Assembly: GCF_900108175.1 (NCBI RefSeq)
Contig: NZ_FNVO01000001.1
Span: 161,662-225,661, forward strand
Source: Thermomonospora echinospora
GTDB taxonomy: Bacteria > Actinomycetota > Actinomycetes > Streptosporangiales > Streptosporangiaceae
Direction: 5' to 3'
Length of the DNA: 64,000 nucleotides
Shown here: positions 56,408 to 64,000 of the stretch, piece after piece
Layout: the number at the start of each line of letters is the position of its first letter
How positions within the stretch are numbered: the first letter of the stretch is position 1
Position numbers and translations under genes: made by a program
The notes under the pieces: model-generated
The model's database searches: none
Told to the model about the DNA's origin: nothing
The model's input: only the letters and a program-made list of their open reading frames with translations

Positions 56408-57958
56408 ATGGCATTCGGCTGGAAGGTGCACGGTGACGGGCGCAGCCCCGCGCCGGGCGAGGTGGTCAGGCCGGACGAGCGGCTGAGCTGGCCGCGGACG
56501 GCGGGCCTGGGAGCCCAGCACGTCGTCGCCATGTTCGGCGCGACGTTCGTGTTCCCCCTGGTGATGGGGCTGGACCCGAACCTCGCGGTGATGATGTCGG
56601 GCGTGGCGACGATCCTGTTCCTGCTGATCGTGCAGGGCAGGGTCCCCAGTTATCTGGGCACCAGCGCCTCGTTCGTGGGCGGGGTGTTCGCCATCCGCGC
56701 CGGGGTGGACGGCGCCGCCGGGGACGCGGTGGTGACCGGGGCGATCCTGGTCGCCGGGCTGGTGCTGGCGGCCGCCGGGCTGGTCGTCCACTTCCTCGGG
56801 CCGCAGGTCATCCACCGGGTGTTCCCGCCGCCGGTCACCGGCGCGGTGGTGATGCTGATCGGGTTCGGGCTGGCGTTCGTGGTGGCCGACACCTACTGGC
56901 CGCAGGACCACTGGGTCGCCCTGATCACGATGACCTTCGTGTTCGTGGTCATGGTGGCCTTCCGCGGGTTCGTCGGCCGGATCTCCATCCTGCTCGGCCT
57001 GGTCTTCGGCTTCGTGCTGTCGTGGGTGCTGGACCTGTTCGGCCAGATCACCTCTGTGCTGCCGGGCGCCAACCTGCGCGACGCGGCCGGCGCCCCGTGC
57101 CCGGCCGAGGGACCCTACTGCCTGGCGACCGCGTTCCCGCATGACCGGGTGAGCTTCGCTGGGGTGCGGGAGGCGGCCTGGTTCGGGCTGCCGGACATGC
57201 ACGCCCCCGACTTCAAAATGTCGGCGGTGCTGTTGGTGCTGCCCGCGGTGATCGCGCTGATCGCGGAGAACACCGGGCACGTCAAGGCGGTCGGCGAGAT
57301 GACCCGCGCCGACCTGGACCCGCTGATCGGCCGGGCGATCTTCGCCGACGGCGTCGGCACCGTGGCCGCCACCTCGGTGGGCGGCTCGCCCACCACCACC
57401 TACGCCGAGAACATCGGGGTGATGGCGGCCACCCGGGTCTACTCGACGGCGGCCTACTACGTGGCGGCGGTCATCGCGATCCTGTTCGGCCTGTGCCCCA
57501 AGTTCGGCGCGCTGGTCGCGGCCACCCCCGGCGGGGTGCTCGGCGGCGTCACCGTCATCCTGTACGGGATGATCGGCCTACTCGGCGCCAAGATCTGGGT
57601 GGAGTCCCGGGTGGACTTCGCCGACCCGGTCAACATGGTGCCGGTGGGCGCGGGCGTCATCTTGGCCATCGGCCCGGTGGTGCACCCCATCAGCGAGGAT
57701 TTCAAGCTGGAGGGCATCGCCCTGGGCACCATCGTGGTACTGGCCGGGTATCACCTGCTACGGGCGATCTCCGTCCGGGTCGGCGGCGGGCAGGAGGTCT
57801 CCTACGGCGAGGTCGGCTTCGAGAAGGACCCCACGGCCAGTGCGGCCGGCACCGCCGAGACCACCGACAGCATCGACAGGGCCGACAGGGCCGACAGGGC
57901 CGACAGGGCCGACAGGGCCGATGACGCCGACGAGGCCGCCAGGGAAAGGCCGGTGTAG
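56408..57958 (+). CDS. NCS2-family uracil/xanthine permease
   Basis: 516 aa. ATG 56408 follows AGGGAGCGGGA. Nucleobase:cation symporter-2 with 14 hydrophobic segments. Family motifs: FPLVMGLDPNLAVMMSGVATILF near TM1-2, GTSASFVGGVFAI (TM3), ALIAENTGHVKAVGEMT (TM8, conserved Glu) and the signature TTTYAENIGVMAATRVYS (TM10). The motifs are closest to UraA-type uracil carriers, but the position next to pucR and hydroxylase genes suggests xanthine or a related purine. The C-terminal tail holds five DRA repeats. Confidence 0.92.
   Translation: MAFGWKVHGDGRSPAPGEVVRPDERLSWPRTAGLGAQHVVAMFGATFVFPLVMGLDPNLAVMMSGVATILFLLIVQGRVPSYLGTSASFVGGVFAIRAGVDGAAGDAVVTGAILVAGLVLAAAGLVVHFLGPQVIHRVFPPPVTGAVVMLIGFGLAFVVADTYWPQDHWVALITMTFVFVVMVAFRGFVGRISILLGLVFGFVLSWVLDLFGQITSVLPGANLRDAAGAPCPAEGPYCLATAFPHDRVSFAGVREAAWFGLPDMHAPDFKMSAVLLVLPAVIALIAENTGHVKAVGEMTRADLDPLIGRAIFADGVGTVAATSVGGSPTTTYAENIGVMAATRVYSTAAYYVAAVIAILFGLCPKFGALVAATPGGVLGGVTVILYGMIGLLGAKIWVESRVDFADPVNMVPVGAGVILAIGPVVHPISEDFKLEGIALGTIVVLAGYHLLRAISVRVGGGQEVSYGEVGFEKDPTASAAGTAETTDSIDRADRADRADRADRADDADEAARERPV
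57875..57919 (+). repeat. Perfect 9-nt tandem repeat (five copies) in the permease 3' end
   Basis: GACAGGGCC five times without a mismatch, coding for DRA DRA DRA DRA DRA after position 490 of the permease and followed by DDADEA. Because the unit is 9 nt, copy-number change keeps the frame. Confidence 0.9.
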
Positions 57959-57963
57959 CACGC

Positions 57964-58842
57964 TTGAAACCGCCGCCGTTCGACTACGAGGCCCCCCGGA
58001 CCCTCGGCGAGACGCTGGACGCTCTCGCCGGGGGCGGGAAGGTCCTCGCCGGAGGCCAGAGCCTGATCCCCCTGCTCAACATGCGGCTGGCCGCGCCCGA
58101 CCGGCTGGTGGACGTCAACGGCGTCGCCGAACTGGACACGCTGGAGGTCACCGCGGCGGGGGTGCGGGTGGGGGCGCTGGCCCGGCACGCGAGGGTGGAG
58201 CGTTCCGGCGAGGCGGCGGCGGTGCAGCCCCTACTGCGCCAGGCGCTGCGGCACGTCGCTCATCCGGTCATCCGCAACCGGGGCACGGTCGTCGGCAGCC
58301 TGGTGCACGCCGACCCGGCCGCCGAGCTGCCCGCCGTCCTGGCGCTGCTCGGCGGCACCGTGGAGGCCGCCTCGTCCGGCGGGCGCCGCACCATCGAGGC
58401 CGCCGGCTTCTTCACCGGGCCGTTGGAGTGCGCGCTGGCCCCGGGCGAACTGGCCGTCTCGGCGTTCTTCCCGGCGCTGCCGCCGCAGACCGGTACGGCC
58501 TTCGCCGAGGTGGCCCGCCGCCACGGCGACTACGCGCTGGTCGGGGTGGCCGCCCTGGTCGCCCTCGACGACGACCTGCGGGTCCGCGCCGCCCGCGCCG
58601 CCTACCTCAGCGTCGCCGACACCCCGCTGGTGCTGGACCTGACCGAGCCCGCCACGCGGGGGCAGGCGGGCCGCCCGCCCGGCGCGGCCGACTGGTCCCT
58701 GGCCGGAGCCGACGCCGCCGGGCGGGTGCGGCCCGACGGCGACATCCACGCCGGAGCCGACTACCGCCGCCATCTCGCCGGCGTGCTCACCGAGCGCGCG
58801 CTGGCCGAGGCGGCCCGCAACGCACTGCCGGGAGAGCGATGA
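57964..58842 (+). CDS. CoxM-like FAD-binding subunit of a molybdenum hydroxylase
   Basis: 292 aa, probable TTG start at 57964. FAD-binding motifs AGGQSLIPLLNMR (residues 30-42) and RNRGTVVGSLVHADPAAELPAVLALLGG. It transfers electrons from the small subunit to an acceptor. Co-transcribed with coxS and coxL (ATGA overlaps), order M-S-L as in carbon-monoxide- and xanthine-oxidising enzymes. The start has a poor ribosome binding site. Confidence 0.92.
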   Translation: MKPPPFDYEAPRTLGETLDALAGGGKVLAGGQSLIPLLNMRLAAPDRLVDVNGVAELDTLEVTAAGVRVGALARHARVERSGEAAAVQPLLRQALRHVAHPVIRNRGTVVGSLVHADPAAELPAVLALLGGTVEAASSGGRRTIEAAGFFTGPLECALAPGELAVSAFFPALPPQTGTAFAEVARRHGDYALVGVAALVALDDDLRVRAARAAYLSVADTPLVLDLTEPATRGQAGRPPGAADWSLAGADAAGRVRPDGDIHAGADYRRHLAGVLTERALAEAARNALPGER

Positions 58843-59342
58843 ACGGCGAGCGGACCCACCGGATCGCGATGACGGTCAACGGGACGTACCGTGAGGCCGC
58901 CGCCCCGGCGCGGCGGCTGCTGTCGGACTTCCTGCGCCACGACCTCGGCCTGACCGGCACCCATGTCGGCTGCGAGCATGGCGTCTGCGGCTGCTGCACG
59001 GTGCTGCTGGACGGCGAGCCGGTGCGGTCCTGTCTGATGCTGGCCGTGACGGCGGACGGGCACGAGATCACCACCGTGGAGGGGCTGGCCACCGGCGGGG
59101 AGCTGTCCCCGGTGCAGCGGGCCTTCCAGGAGTGCCACGGCTTGCAGTGCGGGTTCTGCACCCCCGGCTTCCTGTGCACGGTCACCGCCCTGCTGCGCGA
59201 CAACCCCCGCCCGACCGAGGAGGAGGTGCTGGAGGGCATCTCCGGCAACCTGTGCCGCTGCACCGGCTACCAGAACATCGTCAAGTCCGTGCACCGCGCC
59301 GCCGACCTCATCGCCGAGGCCGGAAGGGAGCCCACCCTATGA
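58839..59342 (+). CDS. CoxS-like 2Fe-2S subunit of a molybdenum hydroxylase
   Basis: 167 aa. Plant-type cluster HVGCEHGVCGCCTVLLDGEPVRSC followed by the second cluster CGFCTPGFLCT ... GNLCRCTGYQNIV, all eight cysteines present. Electron relay from the Mo site to FAD. ATG 58839 overlaps the coxM stop and its own stop overlaps coxL. Confidence 0.96.
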   Translation: MNGERTHRIAMTVNGTYREAAAPARRLLSDFLRHDLGLTGTHVGCEHGVCGCCTVLLDGEPVRSCLMLAVTADGHEITTVEGLATGGELSPVQRAFQECHGLQCGFCTPGFLCTVTALLRDNPRPTEEEVLEGISGNLCRCTGYQNIVKSVHRAADLIAEAGREPTL

Positions 59343-61762
59343 GCACCTCGATGTTCGGGGAGCCGATCGCTCGGCGCGAGGACCCCCGCCTGCTCACCGG
59401 GCAGGGCCGCTACCTCGACGACCTGGGCCGGGACGCGCTCGCCGTGGCGTTCGTGCGCTCGCCGCACGCGCACGCCCGCATCACCGGCATCGACGTGGAC
59501 GCGGCGCTGGACGTCGACGGGCTGGTGGCCGTCTACACCTGGGAGGACCTGCCCGGCCCGGTGGGCGAGCCGCTGCCGCTGCTGATCCCGCACCCGGCGC
59601 TGACCCACGGCCGCACCGGATACCCGCTGGCCCGCGACATCGTCCGGTACGCCGGCGAGCCGGTCGTCATGGTGGTGGCGCGCGACCGCTACCTGGCCGA
59701 GGACGCCGCCGAGCGGATCCGCGTCGAGTACGAGGTGCTGCCCCCGGTCGTCGGCATCGAGAACGCGGCGGCGGCCGGGCGCCTGGTCCACGACGACGTG
59801 CCCGGCAACGTCGGCGCGCACCTGGTCCAGCAGACGCGGGACGCCGCCGGGCGCGACGCGCCCGCCGCGGTGGAGGCCGCCCCGCACCGGCTGGAGTTCC
59901 GGCTGGACATCGAGCGCAGCGCGGCCATGCCGCTGGAGGGGCGCGGGGTGTACGCGCGCTGGGACGCCGACGACGGGTCACTGCGGGTCTACTCCTCCAC
60001 CCAGACCTCCACCAGCGTCCGCATGGCCGTCGCCGCCCGGCTCGGCCTGCCCAAGACCAAGGTGGAGGTGATCGCCCCGGACGTGGGCGGCGGGTTCGGC
60101 GTGAAGATCGTCCATCCGTGGCCGGAGGAGGTGCTGGTGCCCTGGGCGGCCCGGCTGCTGGGCCGCGAGGTCAAGTGGACCGAGGACCGCCGCGAGCACT
60201 TCGTGTCCGCCGCGCACGAACGCGGCCAGGTGCAGTTCGTGCGGGTCGGGTTCGACGACGACGGCCGGATTCGGGGCCTGGACGTGCGGATCCTGCACGA
60301 CCACGGCGCCTACACCCCGTACGGCATCATCGTCCCGATCATCACCTCCACCCAGTTGCTGGGCCCCTACAAGCCGGACGCCTACCGGGTGGAGTTCACC
60401 AGCCTGTACACCAACACGGTCATCGTCACCCCCTACCGGGGCGCGGGACGGCCGCAGGGCGTGTTCTGCATGGAGCGGACGATGGACCGCATCGCCGCCC
60501 ATCTGGGCCTGGACCGCGCCGACGTGCGGGCGGCCAACTTCATCGCGCCCGGGGAGTTCCCCTACGACCAGGGCCTGACCTTCCAGGACGGGCGCCCGCT
60601 GATCTACGACTCCGGCGACTACCCGCGGATGCTGGACATGATCAAGGAGCTGGTCGGCTGGGACGGCTTCGAGCGGGAGCGGGCGGCGGCCGCGCGGCGG
60701 GGCCGCCGGATCGGCATCGGGCTCGGCTGCTACGTCGAGGGCACCGGCGTCGGCCCGTACGAGGGCGGGCACGTCGAGGTCGACTCCGGCGGGCGGGTGC
60801 ACGTGTCCACCGGGCTGACCTCCCAGGGCCAGGGTCACGAGACGGTGTTCGCGCAGATCGCGGCCGCCGAGCTGGGCGTCCCGATCGAGGACGTCACGGT
60901 GACCACCGGCGACACCCGCCGGTTCGGGTACGCGGTCGGCACGTTCGCCTCCCGGGCGGCCGTGCTGAGCGGCAACGCCATCGCGCTGGCCTGCCGGCGG
61001 CTGCGCGACAAGGCGCTGCGCATTGCCGGGGAGGCGTTGGAGGCCGACCCCCGCGACCTGGAGATCACCGACGGGACGGTGCACGTACGGGGCGACACCA
61101 CCGCCTGCATCCCGCTGCGCACCGTGGCGGTGCTGGCCAACCCGCTGCGGTACGCCTTCGACGACGAGGCCCAGCGCGCCACCCAGTTCGCAACGGGTGG
61201 ATCACCGGACGAGCCGCCGGTCGCGGAGGGGCAGGAGCCGGGGCTGGAGGGCCGTGACTACTACTCCCCGGTGCGGTCGACGTTTGCCGCCGGTATGCAC
61301 GCGGCGGTGGTCGAGACCGATCCGGACACCGCAGAGATCCGCATCCTGCGGTACGCGGTCGTCCACGACTGCGGGCGGCTGATCAACCCGCGGATCGTGG
61401 AGGGCCAGATCCATGGGGGAGTGGCGCAGGGCGTGGCCGGGGCGCTGTACGAGCGGATGGTCTACGACGAGGCCGGGCAACTGCTCAACGCCTCGTTCAT
61501 GGACTTCCTGATGCCGTACGCCACCGAGATCCCGCACGTGGCGACCGACCACCTGCAGACGCCGTCGCCGCTGAACCCGCTGGGCATCAAGGGCGCGGGG
61601 GAGGCCGGGGTGATCCCGGTCTCCGCGGTGATCGCCGCCGCCGTGGAGGACGCCGAGGGCATCCGGGTGGACGCCATGCCGCTCAGCCCGGACGGGCTGT
61701 TCCGGCTGCGGCGGCGCGCCGCGGCCGACCCCGGGCTGCGCCTGCCCCGGGTACGGGTCTGA
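59339..61762 (+). CDS. CoxL-like molybdopterin subunit, form II type
   Basis: 807 aa catalytic subunit with aldehyde oxidase/xanthine dehydrogenase a/b hammerhead (residues 10-125, IARREDPRLLTGQGRYLDD) and Mo-pterin domains (APDVGGGFGVKIVHPWPEE, GQGHETVFAQIAAAELG, GIKGAGEAGVIPVSAVIAAAVEDA). The active-site loop reads PYRGAGR, the form II signature; form I CO dehydrogenase has AYRCSFR. It therefore lacks the Cu-binding Cys and is probably a purine or aldehyde hydroxylase, not a CO dehydrogenase. Active-site Glu in KGAGEAG. Confidence 0.93.
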   Translation: MSTSMFGEPIARREDPRLLTGQGRYLDDLGRDALAVAFVRSPHAHARITGIDVDAALDVDGLVAVYTWEDLPGPVGEPLPLLIPHPALTHGRTGYPLARDIVRYAGEPVVMVVARDRYLAEDAAERIRVEYEVLPPVVGIENAAAAGRLVHDDVPGNVGAHLVQQTRDAAGRDAPAAVEAAPHRLEFRLDIERSAAMPLEGRGVYARWDADDGSLRVYSSTQTSTSVRMAVAARLGLPKTKVEVIAPDVGGGFGVKIVHPWPEEVLVPWAARLLGREVKWTEDRREHFVSAAHERGQVQFVRVGFDDDGRIRGLDVRILHDHGAYTPYGIIVPIITSTQLLGPYKPDAYRVEFTSLYTNTVIVTPYRGAGRPQGVFCMERTMDRIAAHLGLDRADVRAANFIAPGEFPYDQGLTFQDGRPLIYDSGDYPRMLDMIKELVGWDGFERERAAAARRGRRIGIGLGCYVEGTGVGPYEGGHVEVDSGGRVHVSTGLTSQGQGHETVFAQIAAAELGVPIEDVTVTTGDTRRFGYAVGTFASRAAVLSGNAIALACRRLRDKALRIAGEALEADPRDLEITDGTVHVRGDTTACIPLRTVAVLANPLRYAFDDEAQRATQFATGGSPDEPPVAEGQEPGLEGRDYYSPVRSTFAAGMHAAVVETDPDTAEIRILRYAVVHDCGRLINPRIVEGQIHGGVAQGVAGALYERMVYDEAGQLLNASFMDFLMPYATEIPHVATDHLQTPSPLNPLGIKGAGEAGVIPVSAVIAAAVEDAEGIRVDAMPLSPDGLFRLRRRAAADPGLRLPRVRV

Positions 61763-61773
61763 CGCGCCGCGCG

Positions 61774-61885
61774 CTGGGGCCTGCCCGACCGTGTCCCGGT
61801 CCTGAGACTTGCTCGGCCGTGCCCGCGCCCTGGGGCTTGCACGATCGTGTCCTCATCCCGGGGCTTGCCCGACCGTGTACTACTT
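61774..61885 (+). repeat. Four degenerate 28-nt tandem repeats between coxL and the deacetylase
   Basis: Units start at exactly 61774, 61802, 61830 and 61858, each beginning CTGGGGCTTGC-like and continuing CCGACCGTGTCC-like. The fourth copy includes the deacetylase stop codon (61880-61882). There are no spacers between units, so this is not CRISPR. Confidence 0.85.
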
Positions 61886-62737
61886 GACCGTGGTGGCGGT
61901 GTCGGGCGCGTTGCCGCCCAGCGAGCGCGGGATGTAGTTCTCGATCGCCGCCGGCCGGAACCCCTGCTGCCTGATCCAGCCCAGGATCATCTGGAACTGC
62001 TGGGCCAGGCCCTTGCGGTAGTGCATCAGCACGATGTCGCCGGGCTGGAAGCCCTTGCCGCCGCCGTCGCCGCGGGCGAACCCGTTGAAGCCCACCCCGG
62101 GCCCGGTGGTGCCGTTGTAGAACTCGGTGTTCCACAGCATGATCAGTTTGATGCCGCACTCCTTGGCGGCCTGCTGGGTCAGCTCGTTCATGGCGCCGAA
62201 CGGCGGGCGGAAGAACACCGGGCGCATGCCGTACTGCTGGGTGATGGTGGCCGAGGCGTCGCAGATCTGTTTGCGCTGCTGCTCCAGCGGCAGGGTGTTC
62301 ATGGCCGGGTGCGTCACCGAGTGGTTCTCCATCCGGGACCCGGCGTTGCGCAGCGACCAGAAGTACTGGCCCTGCCCCTTGACGTAGGTGGAGGTCAGGA
62401 AGGTCAGGATGGGCACCTTGTGCTGCCGCACCAGCTTGACGAACTCCGGGTCGTACTCGTAGCCGTCGTCGATCGTCAGGAACACCACCCGGTCCTGGGT
62501 GGTGATCTTCCGGATCGTCGGCACCGGCCCCCGGGGGATGTCGGCGGCCTGCTCGACGGTCCAGCTTCCGGGCTTGGGACGTTCCCACCCCTGGTCGGCC
62601 AGCAGCGCGGTCAGATCCTCCCGCAGCGAGGGCGCGGTGTCGGCGGCGGCGTGGGTGCGAACCTCGGGCCAGGCGCCCGCACCGACCCCCAGCACGCCCG
62701 CGACCAGGCAGGCGACCAGGGGAATCTTCCCTCGCAT
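61880..62737 (-). CDS. Secreted polysaccharide deacetylase (NodB family)
   Basis: 285 aa from ATG 62737; GAGGAGG lies upstream. Signal peptide MRGKIPLVACLVAGVLGVGAG. NodB motifs: 1 VFLTIDDGYEYD, 2 HSVTHPAM (metal His), 3 RPPFGAMNE, and a C-terminal GDIVLMHY. The C-terminal IRQQGFRPAAIENYIPRS is typical of actinobacterial cell-wall deacetylases. No link to the Cox genes except position. Conventional zinc ligands (D, H, H) are present. Confidence 0.92.
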   Translation of the reverse strand: MRGKIPLVACLVAGVLGVGAGAWPEVRTHAAADTAPSLREDLTALLADQGWERPKPGSWTVEQAADIPRGPVPTIRKITTQDRVVFLTIDDGYEYDPEFVKLVRQHKVPILTFLTSTYVKGQGQYFWSLRNAGSRMENHSVTHPAMNTLPLEQQRKQICDASATITQQYGMRPVFFRPPFGAMNELTQQAAKECGIKLIMLWNTEFYNGTTGPGVGFNGFARGDGGGKGFQPGDIVLMHYRKGLAQQFQMILGWIRQQGFRPAAIENYIPRSLGGNAPDTATTVK

Positions 62738-62903
62738 AGCCGGAACCTCCTCAGGGGGCGACCGACCGGTGTCCGATCGGGTGTGGGGGGACGCCCGCAT
62801 CGGTTGACGCGGGGGCGCGCAGGAAGGTTCGCACATCAAGCGTGACAAAGGCGCGCGACTCGCTCGGCAGTTCTTGCCATTCGTCACGGCGGGACGTTTT
62901 TCC

Positions 62904-62909
62904 TAGGGT
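62904..62909 (+). promoter_or_regulatory. -10 box of a probable leaderless CoxG transcript
   Basis: TAGGGT ends 6 nt before ATG 62916 with no Shine-Dalgarno sequence. Confidence 0.4.
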
Positions 62910-62915
62910 CGGGAC

Positions 62916-63713
62916 ATGAAGGTCACCGGGAGTGCCACCCTCGCCGCGCCGCTACCCCGGGTCTGGGATGCGCTGCAGGACCCGGCCGTGCTGGCCAGCA
63001 GCATCCCCGGCTGCCACAGCCTGGAGGCGGTGGGTGCCGGCGCGTACAAGATGACGATCACCGCGGGGGTCGCCTCCGTCCGGGGCACCTACGTCGGGCA
63101 GGTGGCGCTCGCCGAGCCCGAGCCGCCGCACTCGTTCGTGCTGCGCGCCCGCGGGCAGGGCGCGCCCGGTACGGTCGAGGCCACCGTCAACGTCCGGCTG
63201 TCGGAGGGCGCGGACGGTACCCGGGTCGACTACGACGCGGACGCCGTGGTCGGCGGCATGATCGGCGGCGTCGGGCAGCGGATGCTCGGCAGCGTCGCCC
63301 GCAGGACGGCCGGGGAGTTCTTCGCCGCCGTCGAACGGGTCCTGACCGCCCCGGTCCCGGCCTTCGCCGAGGCTGCGCCCGCCGAGGCGGCCTCGCGGCA
63401 GGCGCCCCCGGCACCGGCGGCCGTTCCGCCGACCCTCGCCCAAGCGGCCCCCGTACAGGCGGCTCCCGCCCAAGCGGTCCCTGTGCAGGCGGCCTCCCCG
63501 CAGGCGACCCCCGTTCAGGCTGCCTCCGCGCAGGCGGCTCCCGCGCAGGCTCCGGTGCCCGGGGCGATGTTCTACGGCCGGGCCGCCGAGCCGGCGGCCG
63601 GGCCGGAGCGGATCGCCGGGCCGATGACGATCGCGTTCGGCGCGGGCGGCCTGGTGGCGCTAGCGGGGGTGGTCGTCGGGTACGCCCTGGGGCGTCGCCG
63701 CGGCGGCGCCTGA
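62916..63713 (+). CDS. CoxG-like SRPBCC protein with a repeat linker and membrane anchor
   Basis: 265 aa. N-terminal SRPBCC/START fold (residues 1-145: VTGSATLAAPLPRVWDALQDPAVLASSIPGCHSLE; GMIGGVGQRMLGSVARRTAGEFF), the CoxG domain that anchors CO dehydrogenase at the membrane in Afipia (Oligotropha). Residues 150-215 are an Ala/Gln/Pro-rich linker of QAAPVQAA-like repeats, then a C-terminal transmembrane helix GGLVALAGVVVGYALG and a basic RRR tail. Located one gene beyond coxMSL, so it probably recruits that hydroxylase to the membrane. Confidence 0.9.
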   Translation: MKVTGSATLAAPLPRVWDALQDPAVLASSIPGCHSLEAVGAGAYKMTITAGVASVRGTYVGQVALAEPEPPHSFVLRARGQGAPGTVEATVNVRLSEGADGTRVDYDADAVVGGMIGGVGQRMLGSVARRTAGEFFAAVERVLTAPVPAFAEAAPAEAASRQAPPAPAAVPPTLAQAAPVQAAPAQAVPVQAASPQATPVQAASAQAAPAQAPVPGAMFYGRAAEPAAGPERIAGPMTIAFGAGGLVALAGVVVGYALGRRRGGA

Positions 63714-63767
63714 GCGGCGCCTGAGCGGCGTCTTGCGATCACGGGACGCAGAGAGGACGGTGGGGTG

Positions 63768-64000
63768 ATGAGGCCGTTCACCGCGGCCGCGGTGCAGTTC
63801 GCGCCGGCCGCCGGGCCGCTGACCGAGCGGACGGTCCGCGAGAACCTGGACAAGGCCGTGGCCTGGACCGGGCGCTGCGTGGCCGCCACCGGCGCCGAGC
63901 TGGTCGTGCTGCCGGAGTCGTGCACCACCGGGTTCACCCCGGGCGTGCCGGCCGGCGAGTTGTGGTCGCTGATGTCGCAGATCCCCGGGCCCGTCACCGA
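63768..64000 (+). CDS. Carbon-nitrogen hydrolase (nitrilase superfamily), 3' truncated by window edge
   Basis: Opens at ATG 63768, preceded by GAGAGGACGGTGGGG. The visible 77 residues include the N-terminal strand FTAAAVQFAPAAGPLTERTVRENLDKAVAWTGRCVAATGAELVVLPES, where the Glu of LPES is the expected catalytic glutamate, followed by TTGFTPG. The Lys and Cys of the triad lie outside the window. Possible ureidopropionase- or amidase-like role near purine and pyrimidine genes, undecided. Confidence 0.85.
   Translation, partial: MRPFTAAAVQFAPAAGPLTERTVRENLDKAVAWTGRCVAATGAELVVLPESCTTGFTPGVPAGELWSLMSQIPGPVT

Noticed and set aside
59339-61762. Form I CO dehydrogenase large subunit
   Set aside because: The active-site loop is PYRGAGR; the Cys-containing AYRCSFR loop needed for the Mo-Cu site is missing.
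61774-61885. CRISPR-like array
   Set aside because: Repeat units abut directly without spacers and are degenerate; no cas genes are in the window.

Overview
This 64 kb window is from the chromosome of a very GC-rich actinobacterium. Third codon positions are almost all G or C, GTG and TTG starts are common, and the gene set includes mIHF, a helicase-degenerate PriA, a DDN-type protein and a ribE-ribM-ribBA-ribH operon. A member of the Streptosporangiales (Actinomadura or Thermomonospora-like) is my best guess from gene order, but I could not run a comparison. I see no rRNA, tRNA, CRISPR array, insertion sequence or prophage.

The first 31 kb is a housekeeping backbone on the plus strand, with one short minus-strand interruption at 24.05-25.5 kb. 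It runs pyrB(partial)-pyrC-carA-carB-pyrK-pyrD-pyrF (UMP synthesis), mihF-gmk-rpoZ, coaBC, metK, priA, a large Ala-rich unknown, def-fmt-rsmB, a PAP2 phosphatase, rpe, a HAD phosphatase, a small unknown, a divergent MarR/DUF6069 pair, DoxX, an FMN riboswitch leading ribE-ribM-ribBA-ribH, then hisG and a PH-like membrane protein. From 30.7 to 36.8 kb the minus strand carries a lipoprotein, a D,D-carboxypeptidase, a class III CoA transferase, and a three-gene module of a small membrane protein, SBP56/methanethiol-oxidase and a Tat-exported sulfite-oxidase-like molybdoenzyme.

From about 35.6 to 63.7 kb the theme is molybdenum enzymes and nitrogen or purine salvage. MoxR, a VWA protein and XdhC (CoxD/CoxE/CoxF-like maturation factors), a MobA/MocA-like nucleotidyltransferase and a second XdhC-like Rossmann protein occupy 37-45.5 kb. 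PucR, an NCS2 permease, CoxM/CoxS/CoxL-like hydroxylase subunits (form II, PYRGAGR active-site loop) and CoxG lie at 54.4-63.7 kb. Divergent from pucR are AllH/FdrA/AllG-type proteins, the proposed oxamate carbamoyltransferase. Between these blocks sit an ABC exporter with its two-component system, an HpcH-like aldolase with an aldose epimerase, and an MFS exporter with its TetR repressor.

The least expected observation is at gene junctions. Between carA and carB, between the allH, fdrA and allG genes, and between ribBA and ribH there are chains of very short ORFs. In every case the start overlaps the previous stop and the stop overlaps the next start (ATGA, GTGA or TAATG). At two of the three sites the mini-ORFs are degenerate copies of each other or of the upstream gene's 3' end. 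Other intergenic spaces hold degenerate tandem repeats: an 88-nt unit before the gene at 16111 and four 28-nt units after coxL. Many genes lack a Shine-Dalgarno sequence and start 6-7 nt after a TANNNT -10 box, the signature of leaderless transcripts.
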